From CAZOVB01 sp964583095 (GTDB lineage Bacteria > Planctomycetota > Phycisphaerae > SM23-33), in the NCBI GenBank assembly GCA_964583095.1, contig CAZOVB010000134.1, forward strand, positions 1-5,101: a stretch of 5,101 nucleotides of DNA, read 5' to 3'. Each line of letters begins with the position of its first letter. Within the stretch, counting starts at the first letter, position 1. The translations under genes were made by a program, and so were the position numbers. The notes below the pieces were generated by a model, which was not told where the DNA came from, searched no databases, and worked only from the letters and a program-made list of their open reading frames with translations. This document shows, piece after piece, positions 1 through 5,101 of the stretch.

Positions 1-6
1 ACGTTT

Positions 7-20
7 TGCTCCGAGGAGCA
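7..20. repeat. Short inverted repeat downstream of the tRNA gene
   Basis: TGCTCC at 7-12 is the exact reverse complement of GGAGCA at 15-20, giving a small hairpin just past the 3' end of the - strand tRNA. It lies where a transcription terminator or processing hairpin would be expected. However, the bases that follow on the - strand are AAACGT with no T-run, so it is not a convincing intrinsic terminator. The window edge cuts off any further view. Confidence 0.3.
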
Positions 21-24
21 CAAG

Positions 25-97
<73 letters not shown>

Positions 98-107
98 GGC
101 AAAGAGA

Positions 108-136
108 AAGATACTCTCTGGCAAGGGCGGGGTCAA
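108..136 (-). promoter_or_regulatory. Sigma70-type promoter of the tRNA gene
   Basis: On the - strand, TTGACC (136-131, five of six consensus -35 bases) is followed after exactly 17 bases by TATCTT (113-108, four of six -10 bases). The mature tRNA 5' end is at 97, so transcription would start only a few bases before it, leaving a short leader for RNase P. The tRNA is therefore probably transcribed on its own rather than only by read-through from the membrane-protein gene that ends at 189. Confidence 0.65.
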
Positions 137-188
137 TGAGGTGGTCGGGGCAAGAGAAGGAAGTTGCGGCCTGGCCGAAAGAGGGGCT

Positions 189-572
189 CTACCAGGTGAT
201 CTCGAACGGGGCAGGCAGATGCCGTCCGCACCAGGTTTGGTGTTCGACGAGCAGGTTCAATACGTCGGCCAGCAGAATCGCTGCGGCCAGAACCCCGCCG
301 GCCAGCAGGCTGCTCAGGGGCAACCACGCCGGCTTCGACCGGCGCTTGATCAGGACGGCCCCCGCAACAAAGGCCATTCCGGCAAGCAGGTAGAACTGTC
401 GAATGTCGTACGCGACATGATTGACCGGGTAGCGGGTGATGACCTGGTGAGCAATGCCGGCCACGGCTGCAAGAGAGCCACCGACCAGGCCGGCAGTAAG
501 GGTCCGCAAAGAAGCGGACATCTGCACAGGCGTGGCAGCGTCGGTCGAAAACCGCTGATCGGGGCCTTTCAT
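189..572 (-). CDS. Small membrane protein of unknown function
   Basis: I do not recognise this 127-residue protein. It has three clear hydrophobic stretches: about residues 24-45 (rich in G, A, L, V), 59-75 and 83-108. They are separated by short polar links, including a basic KRRSK at 76-80 that probably faces the cytoplasm. The first 20 residues are polar with no signal peptide, and the C-terminus (about 109-127) is polar with a single Cys at 115. The ATG at 572 is preceded by GAGGTG with 8 bases between, a good ribosome binding site. The hydrophobic pattern plus that site argue for a real gene, although longer open frames overlap it on the + strand. It lies between the AraC remnant and the tRNA on the same strand. 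I see no convincing promoter of its own. The function is unknown. Confidence 0.72.
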   Translation of the reverse strand: MKGPDQRFSTDAATPVQMSASLRTLTAGLVGGSLAAVAGIAHQVITRYPVNHVAYDIRQFYLLAGMAFVAGAVLIKRRSKPAWLPLSSLLAGGVLAAAILLADVLNLLVEHQTWCGRHLPAPFEITW

Positions 573-605
573 ATGCGATACACCTCGGGACAGGGGGCGG
601 AAAAA

Positions 606-647
606 GATTCTCCCTATTCTTCTATCGGCAGAATCCCCGATCCGGGG
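606..647. repeat. Inverted repeats upstream of the membrane-protein gene
   Basis: GATTCT at 606-611 and AGAATC at 630-635 form a perfect 6-bp inverted repeat 18 bases apart. Directly beside it, CCCCG at 635-639 and CGGGG at 643-647 form a 5-bp palindrome around ATC. They lie 34 to 75 bases before the - strand ATG at 572, where an operator or leader hairpin could act. Short palindromes occur by chance in GC-rich DNA, so this is only a possible site. Confidence 0.25.
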
Positions 648-725
648 CGAGAGGAAAACCCCGGCCTGGGATTGCTTTGGATTCGCACGGAAGGGGAGGC
701 GGCATACCGGGCCGGGTCCGGCGTT

Positions 726-1070
726 TCACGACCTGCCGGCGCGCGAGGCCGATTGAAAACCTTGTCGTTCCAGGATGCAGCGGCGGTAGCGTGCGGGGCT
801 CAGGCCTATCTCGCGGGCAAAGGCCTTTCCGAAGCTGCTCTGGTCGGGGGATCCGCTACGGGCGGCCCGGTGGTACAACAGGCCCTGGCGGAAGGGTCTG
901 GACAGTTAAAGCGGCTGCCAGTGTCGCAGACGGTATTGCCTGGGCGAGCAGCCGAAGCGTCTGCGGAATCTCCTGTAGAAGTAGCTGAGGCTCTCGTATT
1001 GGCAGTCCAGAGCGATATCCGTCACGCTGCGCTGGGTGGTCTTGAGGAGCCGGGCGGCCTGGCCGGAGCG
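726..1070 (-). pseudogene. AraC/XylS-family regulator remnant with in-frame stop
   Basis: In one - strand frame, 1070-909 encodes RSGQAARLLKTT, then SVTDIAL, ESLSYFYRRFRRRFG and CSPRQYR: the linker helix and helix-turn-helix of an AraC-type DNA-binding domain. TAA follows at 908-906. The same frame then continues for 59 codons to TGA at 728-726 and contains a second such unit, DQSSFGKAFAREIGLSPARYRR. From the Gly of GCSPRQYR to the Gly of GLSPARYR is 49 residues counting the stop, close to the spacing of the two HTH units in AraC/MarA proteins. This suggests that one substitution made the stop inside an intact domain. No effector domain is left: upstream in this frame is only the antisense of the glyQS leader and gene. 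The only in-frame TTG near the join (after GGAGG, one base away) is too close to use. The helix joining the two units is poorly conserved, so decay is probably more than the stop alone. The first unit looks more like a usual second HTH, so a rearrangement is also possible. Confidence 0.7.
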
Positions 1071-1122
1071 GTCCGGATGTGAAAACAAGCCTCCGTCCCA
1101 GGCAAAACCATTATCTGCGGGC

Positions 1123-1150
1123 TTGTCCGAGAAGCACAAATTGCTATCAT
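1123..1150 (+). promoter_or_regulatory. Extended -10 promoter of glyQS
   Basis: TTGTCC at 1123-1128 (-35, four of six consensus) is followed after 16 bases by TATCAT at 1145-1150 (-10, five of six). TG stands at 1142-1143, one base before the hexamer, which makes an extended -10. Transcription would begin at about 1155-1159. The ATG at 1149-1151 overlaps this -10, so it cannot be the glyQS start. The promoter stands right at the point where AraC similarity on the other strand ends. Confidence 0.6.
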
Positions 1151-1154
1151 GCAC

Positions 1155-1235
1155 GCTTTGCCCGCCGGGGCTGATCGCCTCTGCAAAGGGCAAAGCCCCG
1201 AAATGACCCCGTGCTGCTCGAAAGGCAAAGCCCCC
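1155..1235 (+). promoter_or_regulatory. glyQS leader with two competing hairpins
   Basis: GCTTTGCCC at 1155-1163 is the exact complement of GGGCAAAGC at 1188-1196 (9 bp), and its first 8 bases are also the exact complement of GGCAAAGC at 1224-1231. The two pairings cannot form together. The second would bury the bases between the weak Shine-Dalgarno sequence AAAGG (1221-1225) and the ATG at 1236, and the two G of that site. GGCAAAGCCCC occurs twice (1189-1199 and 1224-1234), each time just before an in-frame ATG (1203 and 1236), as if the start region had been duplicated. There is no T-box layout or T-run that I can see. A translational switch is an inference; if transcription starts after 1157, two bases of the stem are lost. 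Confidence 0.4.
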
Positions 1236-2753
1236 ATGGCCGAAACCAGCCTGATGGAGAAAATCGTATCGCTCTGCAAACGCCGCGGATTCCTGTTCCA
1301 GTCGTCGGAGATTTACGGGGGCATCGGCGGATTCTGGGACTACGGCCCGCTGGGGGTGGAACTCAAGCGGAATATCAAGGACGCCTGGTGGGACAGCGTG
1401 GTTCGCCGGCGTGATAACATGCTGGGCCTGGATTGCTCGATCATCATGCATCCGAAGGTCTGGGAGGCCAGCGGGCACGTCAAGAACTTTCACGACCCGC
1501 TGGTGGACTGCAAGGACTGTCGCCGTCGTCTCCGGGCCGACCAGATCCACACCGTCCGCTTCCTGGACAAGGAGGGCAAGGTGGTTCATGCCGGGGCCAC
1601 CGATGAATCCGGCGACACCGGCGAGCAGCTCATGGAGCTCGTCGAGGCGGGGGGCAACAGCAAGACGCGCCGGCGGATCGCTCAGCTGCGCAAACGCGGG
1701 GACCTGGTCATCGACGGACCCTTCACGCCGCTGGAAAGGCCCGGCGAAAGCGTCTGCCCGTCCTGCGGGGGCCAACTCACCGAGGCCCGCCAGTTCAACA
1801 TGATGTTCAAGACGTTCATCGGCGCCCTGGAAGACAGATCCTCCGAGGCCTACCTGCGTCCCGAGACGGCCCAGGGCATCTTCGCCAACTACAAGAACGT
1901 GCTGGATACCAGCCGGGTCAAGCTGCCCTTCGGCATCGCGCAGATCGGCAAGAGCTTCCGCAACGAGATCAACCCGCGGAACTTCACCTTCCGCAGCCGC
2001 GAGTTCGAGCAGATGGAAATCGAGTTCTTCTGCCGGCCCGAGACGGCCGACGAGTGGTACGAATTCTGGCGGAAGGAACGCTTCGAGTGGTACACGAATC
2101 TGGGCCTGACCAGCCGGAAGCTGCGGCTTCGCGACCACGACCCGGACGAACTGGCCCACTATGCCCGGGCCTGTGCGGACGTGGAATACGAATTCCCGTT
2201 TGGCATCTCGGAGCTGGAGGGCATCGCCAACCGGACCGATTTCGACCTGGCCTCCCACCAGGAGCACAGCGGGAGGGACATGGCCTACTTCGACGATGAG
2301 ACCAAGGAGCGGTTCATCCCCTATGTGATCGAACCCTCGGGCGGATGCGACCGGGCCACGCTGGCCTTCCTCTGCGAGGCCTACACCGAGGACGAAGCCC
2401 CGGACGAAAAGGGCAACCCCCAGCCGCGCACGGTGATGAAGTTCCATCCGAAGCTCGCTCCGCTGAAGCTGGCGGTCTTCCCCCTGGTTAAGAAAGAGGG
2501 CATGCCGGAACTGGCCCATAAGATCCACGACGAGGCCCGCAATAGCGGCCTGGCCAGCTTCTACGATGAAAAAGGCGCCGTGGGCCGACGCTACCGCCGC
2601 CAGGACGAGGTCGGCACGCCGTTCTGTGTTACCGTCGACGGCCAGAGCCTCGAAGATTCCACCGTGACCCTGCGTGACCGCGACTGCCTGACCCAGGATC
2701 GCCTGCCGGCCGAGAAGGTCCTCCAGGCGGTGAGGGACCGGCTGGGGATGTGA
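1236..2753 (+). CDS. glyQS: Glycyl-tRNA synthetase, single-chain alpha2 type
   Basis: This 505-residue class II aminoacyl-tRNA synthetase joins glycine to tRNA-Gly using ATP, in the cytoplasm, as a homodimer. It is the single-chain type related to archaeal and eukaryotic enzymes, not the GlyQ/GlyS tetramer. Visible marks: CKRRGFLFQSSEIYGG (14-29) and FWDYGPLG (33-40) near the N-terminus; a probable zinc site from C92/C95 and C174/C177; LRPETAQGIF (207-216); motif 2, FRNEINPRNFTFRSREFEQM (241-260); motif 3, EPSGGCDR (366-373); and a C-terminal anticodon-binding domain from about 400, with GAVGRRYRRQDEVGTPF (447-463). The length is usual for the type and no key region is missing. I chose ATG 1236 because it gives the normal N-terminus MAETSLMEK and has AAAGG ten bases before it. 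In-frame ATG 1203, with AAAGGG before it, would add 11 residues rich in Cys, Pro and Lys and cannot be fully excluded. purF follows in the same direction after 104 bases. Confidence 0.97.
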   Translation: MAETSLMEKIVSLCKRRGFLFQSSEIYGGIGGFWDYGPLGVELKRNIKDAWWDSVVRRRDNMLGLDCSIIMHPKVWEASGHVKNFHDPLVDCKDCRRRLRADQIHTVRFLDKEGKVVHAGATDESGDTGEQLMELVEAGGNSKTRRRIAQLRKRGDLVIDGPFTPLERPGESVCPSCGGQLTEARQFNMMFKTFIGALEDRSSEAYLRPETAQGIFANYKNVLDTSRVKLPFGIAQIGKSFRNEINPRNFTFRSREFEQMEIEFFCRPETADEWYEFWRKERFEWYTNLGLTSRKLRLRDHDPDELAHYARACADVEYEFPFGISELEGIANRTDFDLASHQEHSGRDMAYFDDETKERFIPYVIEPSGGCDRATLAFLCEAYTEDEAPDEKGNPQPRTVMKFHPKLAPLKLAVFPLVKKEGMPELAHKIHDEARNSGLASFYDEKGAVGRRYRRQDEVGTPFCVTVDGQSLEDSTVTLRDRDCLTQDRLPAEKVLQAVRDRLGM

Positions 2754-2765
2754 ACAGTGCGAGAG

Positions 2766-2810
2766 TTTTCGCCTGAACAAGACAATCAGGTAGTATGGCC
2801 AAGGCGAAGA
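2766..2810 (+). promoter_or_regulatory. Possible purF promoter and leader hairpins
   Basis: The glyQS-purF gap (2754-2857) has a weak promoter: TTCGCC at 2768-2773, 17 bases, then TAGTAT at 2791-2796. The same stretch can fold two ways. TTTTCGCCT (2766-2774) pairs with AGGCGAAGA (2802-2810) over 9 bp with one G-T, or CCTGA (2772-2776) pairs with TCAGG (2786-2790). Neither is followed by a T-run, so I see no intrinsic terminator for glyQS and read-through into purF is plausible. If transcription began at this promoter, the hairpins would lie largely outside the RNA; they matter only for a glyQS-purF transcript or as DNA sites. Confidence 0.3.
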
Positions 2811-2857
2811 GACACCGGGTTTACGCGTCTGAGGCTTGACAAGGATTGGAGAGCGAC

Positions 2858-4432
2858 TTGAGCGACGAACTTCGCCACGAATGCGGCGTGGCCTCACTGT
2901 ATCTGCTGGACGAACCGATGGGCAAGGCAGGCCCGGCCAGTCGGCTGATCAAGAAAGACAACGTCACCCCCCTGATGCCTTCGATCCTGCTGGATCTTCA
3001 GAACCGCGGGCAACTGGCCGCGGGCTTGAGCAGCTACAACCCGCAGCGCGCGCAACTGCTGGATACCTTCAAGGATGTCGGGACCGTCTCGGAAGTTTTT
3101 CGCATGTCGCGTCCCAGCCAGTGCGCGGACATCCTGAGCGAATACGCCGGGCGGGCCTGCATCGGCCACACACGCTACGCCACCTGCGGGGCCGACGACG
3201 CCCGCTACGCCCAGCCCTTCGAGCGACATCACGGACGCACCTGGAAGTGGTTCTGCTTCGCCTTCAACGGGAACCTGGCCAACTTCAGCGACCTGCGCGA
3301 CCGGCTACTCTCCAAGCGGCACTATCATTTCACGCTCAATACCGATACCGAGATCATCATGCACGCCCTGGCCTATCGCCTGCGCGGGGACAAGCCGGCC
3401 GACCTGGTCAAGGTGGTCCGGGGCCTGGCGAGGGAATTCGATGGGGCCTACGACCTGGTGTTCCTGGATGCGATGGGCAGGATGATCGTCGCCCGGGATC
3501 CGTTTGGCTTCCGCCCGATGTGCTGGGCAGTGCAGGGAAGGCTTTTTGCAGCCGCCAATGAATCGACCGCCCTGACCAACCTGGGCTTTACCGAGATTCA
3601 CAATTTCGAGCCGGGCGAGATGGCCATTGTGGAAGACGGCAAGCTGCGTTTCGAGAGTTTCCACCAGCGTCGCACCCACGCGCACTGCTTCTTCGAGTGG
3701 GTGTATTTTTCCAATGTGGCCAGTTCGATCGACGGCTCGGGCGTCTACACCGCCCGTGCGCGCAGCGGGGAGCGATTGGCCGAGTTGGAGGATCAACCCA
3801 TTGACGATGACTGCATCGTGGTGCCCGTGCCGGATACCGCCAAGGCGGCAGCGGACGCGTTCGCCTTTCGTCTCAAAATCCCTTCGGTCGAGGGGCTCAT
3901 CCGGAATCGGTATATCGGCCGTACATTCATTCAACCAAACGACTCGCGCGGCAAGAGCGCCAAGAGCAAATACACGCCCCTTCCGGAAGTGCTCTCGGGC
4001 AAGCGGGTCTTTTTGGTCGAAGACTCCATCGTCCGTTCGACCACACTCAAGACGCTCGTCTCTCAGATCCGCAAGCGTGGCCGGGCCAAGGAGATCCACG
4101 TCCGGGTGGCCTGTCCGCCAATCATCTCTCCCTGTTTCTACGGGATCGACATGTCGACCCTGTCGGAGCTGTTCGCGCCGAACTTCGTGCCCAGGCGTTA
4201 CAACGGCGATCCTTCCGAGAAGGTACTGGCGAAAATGGCCGAGGCACTCAAGCTCGACTCGCTGCGGTACCTGGGTAGCTCGGAACTGGGCCACTGCCTC
4301 CAGATCAACAGCGATCATCTCTGCAAGGGCTGCGTGACAGCCAAGTACCCGACGACCTGGGGCAACAAGCTGATGGCGGCGGCCCGTCGCAACCAGGCCG
4401 CCGGCATCGTCGGGCGCACGTACGAAGCATGA
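2858..4432 (+). CDS. purF: Divergent amidophosphoribosyltransferase (PurF-like)
   Basis: This 524-residue protein probably makes 5-phosphoribosylamine from PRPP and glutamine, the first committed step of purine synthesis, in the cytoplasm. The N-terminal Ntn glutaminase has C9 in HECGV as nucleophile (exposed by removing 8 residues), HTRYAT (104-109, R106), FNGNL (136-140) and D163 in NTDTE. The C-terminal phosphoribosyltransferase half has GLIRNRYIGRTFIQP (346-360) and the PRPP loop VEDSIVRSTT (387-396). C277, C426, C489 and C492 occur at the places of the Fe-S ligands of B. subtilis-type PurF, so a [4Fe-4S] cluster is likely. Odd points: the PRPP loop normally reads DDSIVRGTT, and about 25 extra residues lie between C9 and R106 compared with E. 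coli PurF. I chose TTG 2858 because GGAGAG (2848-2853) is four bases before it; TTG 2846 has no properly spaced site. A related glutamine-dependent phosphoribosyltransferase is possible, but PurF is the best call. Confidence 0.87.
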   Translation: MSDELRHECGVASLYLLDEPMGKAGPASRLIKKDNVTPLMPSILLDLQNRGQLAAGLSSYNPQRAQLLDTFKDVGTVSEVFRMSRPSQCADILSEYAGRACIGHTRYATCGADDARYAQPFERHHGRTWKWFCFAFNGNLANFSDLRDRLLSKRHYHFTLNTDTEIIMHALAYRLRGDKPADLVKVVRGLAREFDGAYDLVFLDAMGRMIVARDPFGFRPMCWAVQGRLFAAANESTALTNLGFTEIHNFEPGEMAIVEDGKLRFESFHQRRTHAHCFFEWVYFSNVASSIDGSGVYTARARSGERLAELEDQPIDDDCIVVPVPDTAKAAADAFAFRLKIPSVEGLIRNRYIGRTFIQPNDSRGKSAKSKYTPLPEVLSGKRVFLVEDSIVRSTTLKTLVSQIRKRGRAKEIHVRVACPPIISPCFYGIDMSTLSELFAPNFVPRRYNGDPSEKVLAKMAEALKLDSLRYLGSSELGHCLQINSDHLCKGCVTAKYPTTWGNKLMAAARRNQAAGIVGRTYEA

Positions 4433-4451
4433 GCAATTCCCTGCAAATCAA

Positions 4452-4470
4452 CGGGCAAGTCGCTTGCCTG
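4452..4470. repeat. Hairpin between purF and the flavin reductase gene
   Basis: GGCAAG at 4454-4459 and CTTGCC at 4463-4468 pair perfectly around TCG. The stem can grow to 8 bp with a G-T at 4453/4469 and a C-G at 4452/4470. It begins 20 bases after the purF stop. No T-run follows on the + strand, so it is not a standard terminator; it may be a weak stop, an RNA stability element or chance. TACAAT at 4474-4479 just after it looks like a -10 box but has no -35 at 16-18 bases. Confidence 0.35.
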
Positions 4471-4510
4471 GCCTACAATTGAATGCGGGGCCTGGAAAGA
4501 GAAATCCGAC

Positions 4511-5053
4511 ATGACCAAACAAGATGTACTGCCCGAAACACTGTATCCCCGTGTCCTTCAGGTTATGCGCAGCCGGGGGCTTTTGCTGGGCAGCTACGAC
4601 AGTGCAACCAAACCCAACCTGATGACCATCGGATGGGGTTCGATGGGATCGATCTGGGGCGAACCGATCTGGATCGTCCTGGTGCGCCCGAGCCGATATA
4701 CCTACCGGTGCATCGAGCATACCGGGTGTTTCTCGGTCAACGTGCCCGGCAACGACCTGAACATGGCCTGCGCCACCTGCGGCTCCAAGAGCGGCCGGGA
4801 TGTCAACAAGTTTGAAACCTGCTCCCTCACGGCCGAAAAGGGTCAGACCGTGCTCGCTCCGACCGTCAAGCAGTGCCCGGTCATCTACGAGTGCCAGGTT
4901 GTCCACGCATCGGATATCGACCCGGAGAAGATGGACGGGAGGATCCTCTCGGGCGCCTACCGCGACGGTGATTACCACCGGATGTACTTCGGGAAGATCC
5001 TGCATACCAGCGCCGACCCGATGGCCGACGATCTGCTTGCCGACTATTCCTGA
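4511..5053 (+). CDS. Flavin reductase-like FMN-binding protein (flavoredoxin type)
   Basis: This 180-residue soluble protein belongs to the flavin reductase-like split-barrel family (flavoredoxin / DIM6-NTAB group), whose members bind FMN and reduce flavin or pass electrons using NAD(P)H or partner proteins. Seen here: KPNLMTIGWGS (34-44), VRPSRYTYRCIEHTGCFSVN (58-77) and CGSKSGRDVNKFE (90-102), which match the family's core strands and FMN-phosphate region, then CPVIYECQV (122-130) and HRMYFGKIL (156-164) of the closing barrel. The length is normal and no signal peptide is present. Seven cysteines (67, 73, 87, 90, 104, 122, 128) is rather many, including a CxxC at 87-90. The ATG at 4511 has GGAAAGAG (4494-4501) nine bases before it. 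It lies 78 bases after purF, perhaps in the same transcript. The electron donor and substrate cannot be read from the sequence. Confidence 0.9.
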   Translation: MTKQDVLPETLYPRVLQVMRSRGLLLGSYDSATKPNLMTIGWGSMGSIWGEPIWIVLVRPSRYTYRCIEHTGCFSVNVPGNDLNMACATCGSKSGRDVNKFETCSLTAEKGQTVLAPTVKQCPVIYECQVVHASDIDPEKMDGRILSGAYRDGDYHRMYFGKILHTSADPMADDLLADYS

Positions 5054-5101
5054 CTTCGACAAGCGAGTGAAAGGCTGTTGTAAGTCCTTATTTGACAAGG
5101 G

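Noticed and set aside
141..1082. A 313-codon open frame on the + strand
   Set aside because: It reads through the antisense of the membrane protein and of the AraC remnant, its composition is rich in G, R, Q and P without any recognisable domain, and it has no convincing ribosome binding site.
1149..1151. ATG at 1149 as the start of glyQS
   Set aside because: It overlaps the -10 element at 1145-1150, would add 29 residues absent from the family's normal N-terminus and has no Shine-Dalgarno sequence.
1155..1235. T-box riboswitch in front of glyQS
   Set aside because: The leader is only about 80 bases, without the long specifier stem, a recognisable T-box sequence or a terminator T-run.
2836..2841. 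TTGACA just upstream of purF as a -35 box
   Set aside because: The -10 would fall inside the purF coding region at about 2859-2864 (TGAGCG), which does not resemble TATAAT.
906..2897. A 663-codon open frame on the - strand running opposite glyQS and into the AraC remnant
   Set aside because: All but its last 50-odd codons is the antisense of the glyQS leader and gene, kept open by GC-rich codon use. Only the end (909-1070) resembles a protein family, and that part is reported as the AraC pseudogene. Calling the whole a gene would be a mistake.
3305..4318. A 337-codon open frame on the - strand opposite purF
   Set aside because: It is a mirror of the purF reading frame, with no family resemblance or start signal.
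5092..5097. TTGACA near the right edge as a -35 box for a gene to the right
   Set aside because: The matching -10 would lie outside the window, so it cannot be judged.

Overview
The window is a GC-rich piece of bacterial chromosome holding mostly housekeeping genes. It has three complete, well-supported protein genes on the + strand, one small membrane-protein gene on the - strand, one tRNA gene on the - strand, and the remains of an AraC-type regulator gene between the two groups. There are no phage genes, transposases, CRISPR repeats or insertion-sequence ends. The species cannot be read from this sequence. The single-chain (alpha2) glycyl-tRNA synthetase and the unusual, iron-sulfur type PurF fit several phyla, with Planctomycetota or a related lineage only a weak guess.

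Left part (1-1122, read on the - strand). A tRNA with anticodon CAU lies at 25-97. Its body closely resembles the E. coli minor isoleucine tRNA (ileX type), so it is probably tRNA-Ile2, which reads AUA after lysidine modification, rather than a methionine tRNA. A good sigma70-type promoter sits directly in front of it. Upstream is a 127-residue membrane protein of unknown function with its own ribosome binding site (189-572). Positions 726-1070 encode, in one - strand frame, two AraC-type helix-turn-helix units separated by an in-frame TAA. No N-terminal part and no start codon remain, so this is a pseudogene.

Right part (1123-5101, + strand). A promoter with an extended -10 element (1123-1150) drives glyQS, glycyl-tRNA synthetase (1236-2753). 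Its leader carries one copy of a short sequence and two copies of its complement, the second lying against the start codon, so two mutually exclusive hairpins are possible. After a 104-base gap comes a divergent purF-like gene (2858-4432, TTG start) for amidophosphoribosyltransferase, the first step of purine synthesis. After a further 78 bases with a short hairpin comes a flavin-reductase-like FMN-binding protein (4511-5053).

The three + strand genes lie in the same direction and could be partly co-transcribed. Glycine is charged by GlyQS and is also the substrate of the purine step right after PurF, which gives a loose metabolic link between these two neighbours. The points most worth a second look are the glyQS leader, the altered PRPP loop of the PurF-like protein and the AraC remnant. 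I see no clear new multi-gene system here.
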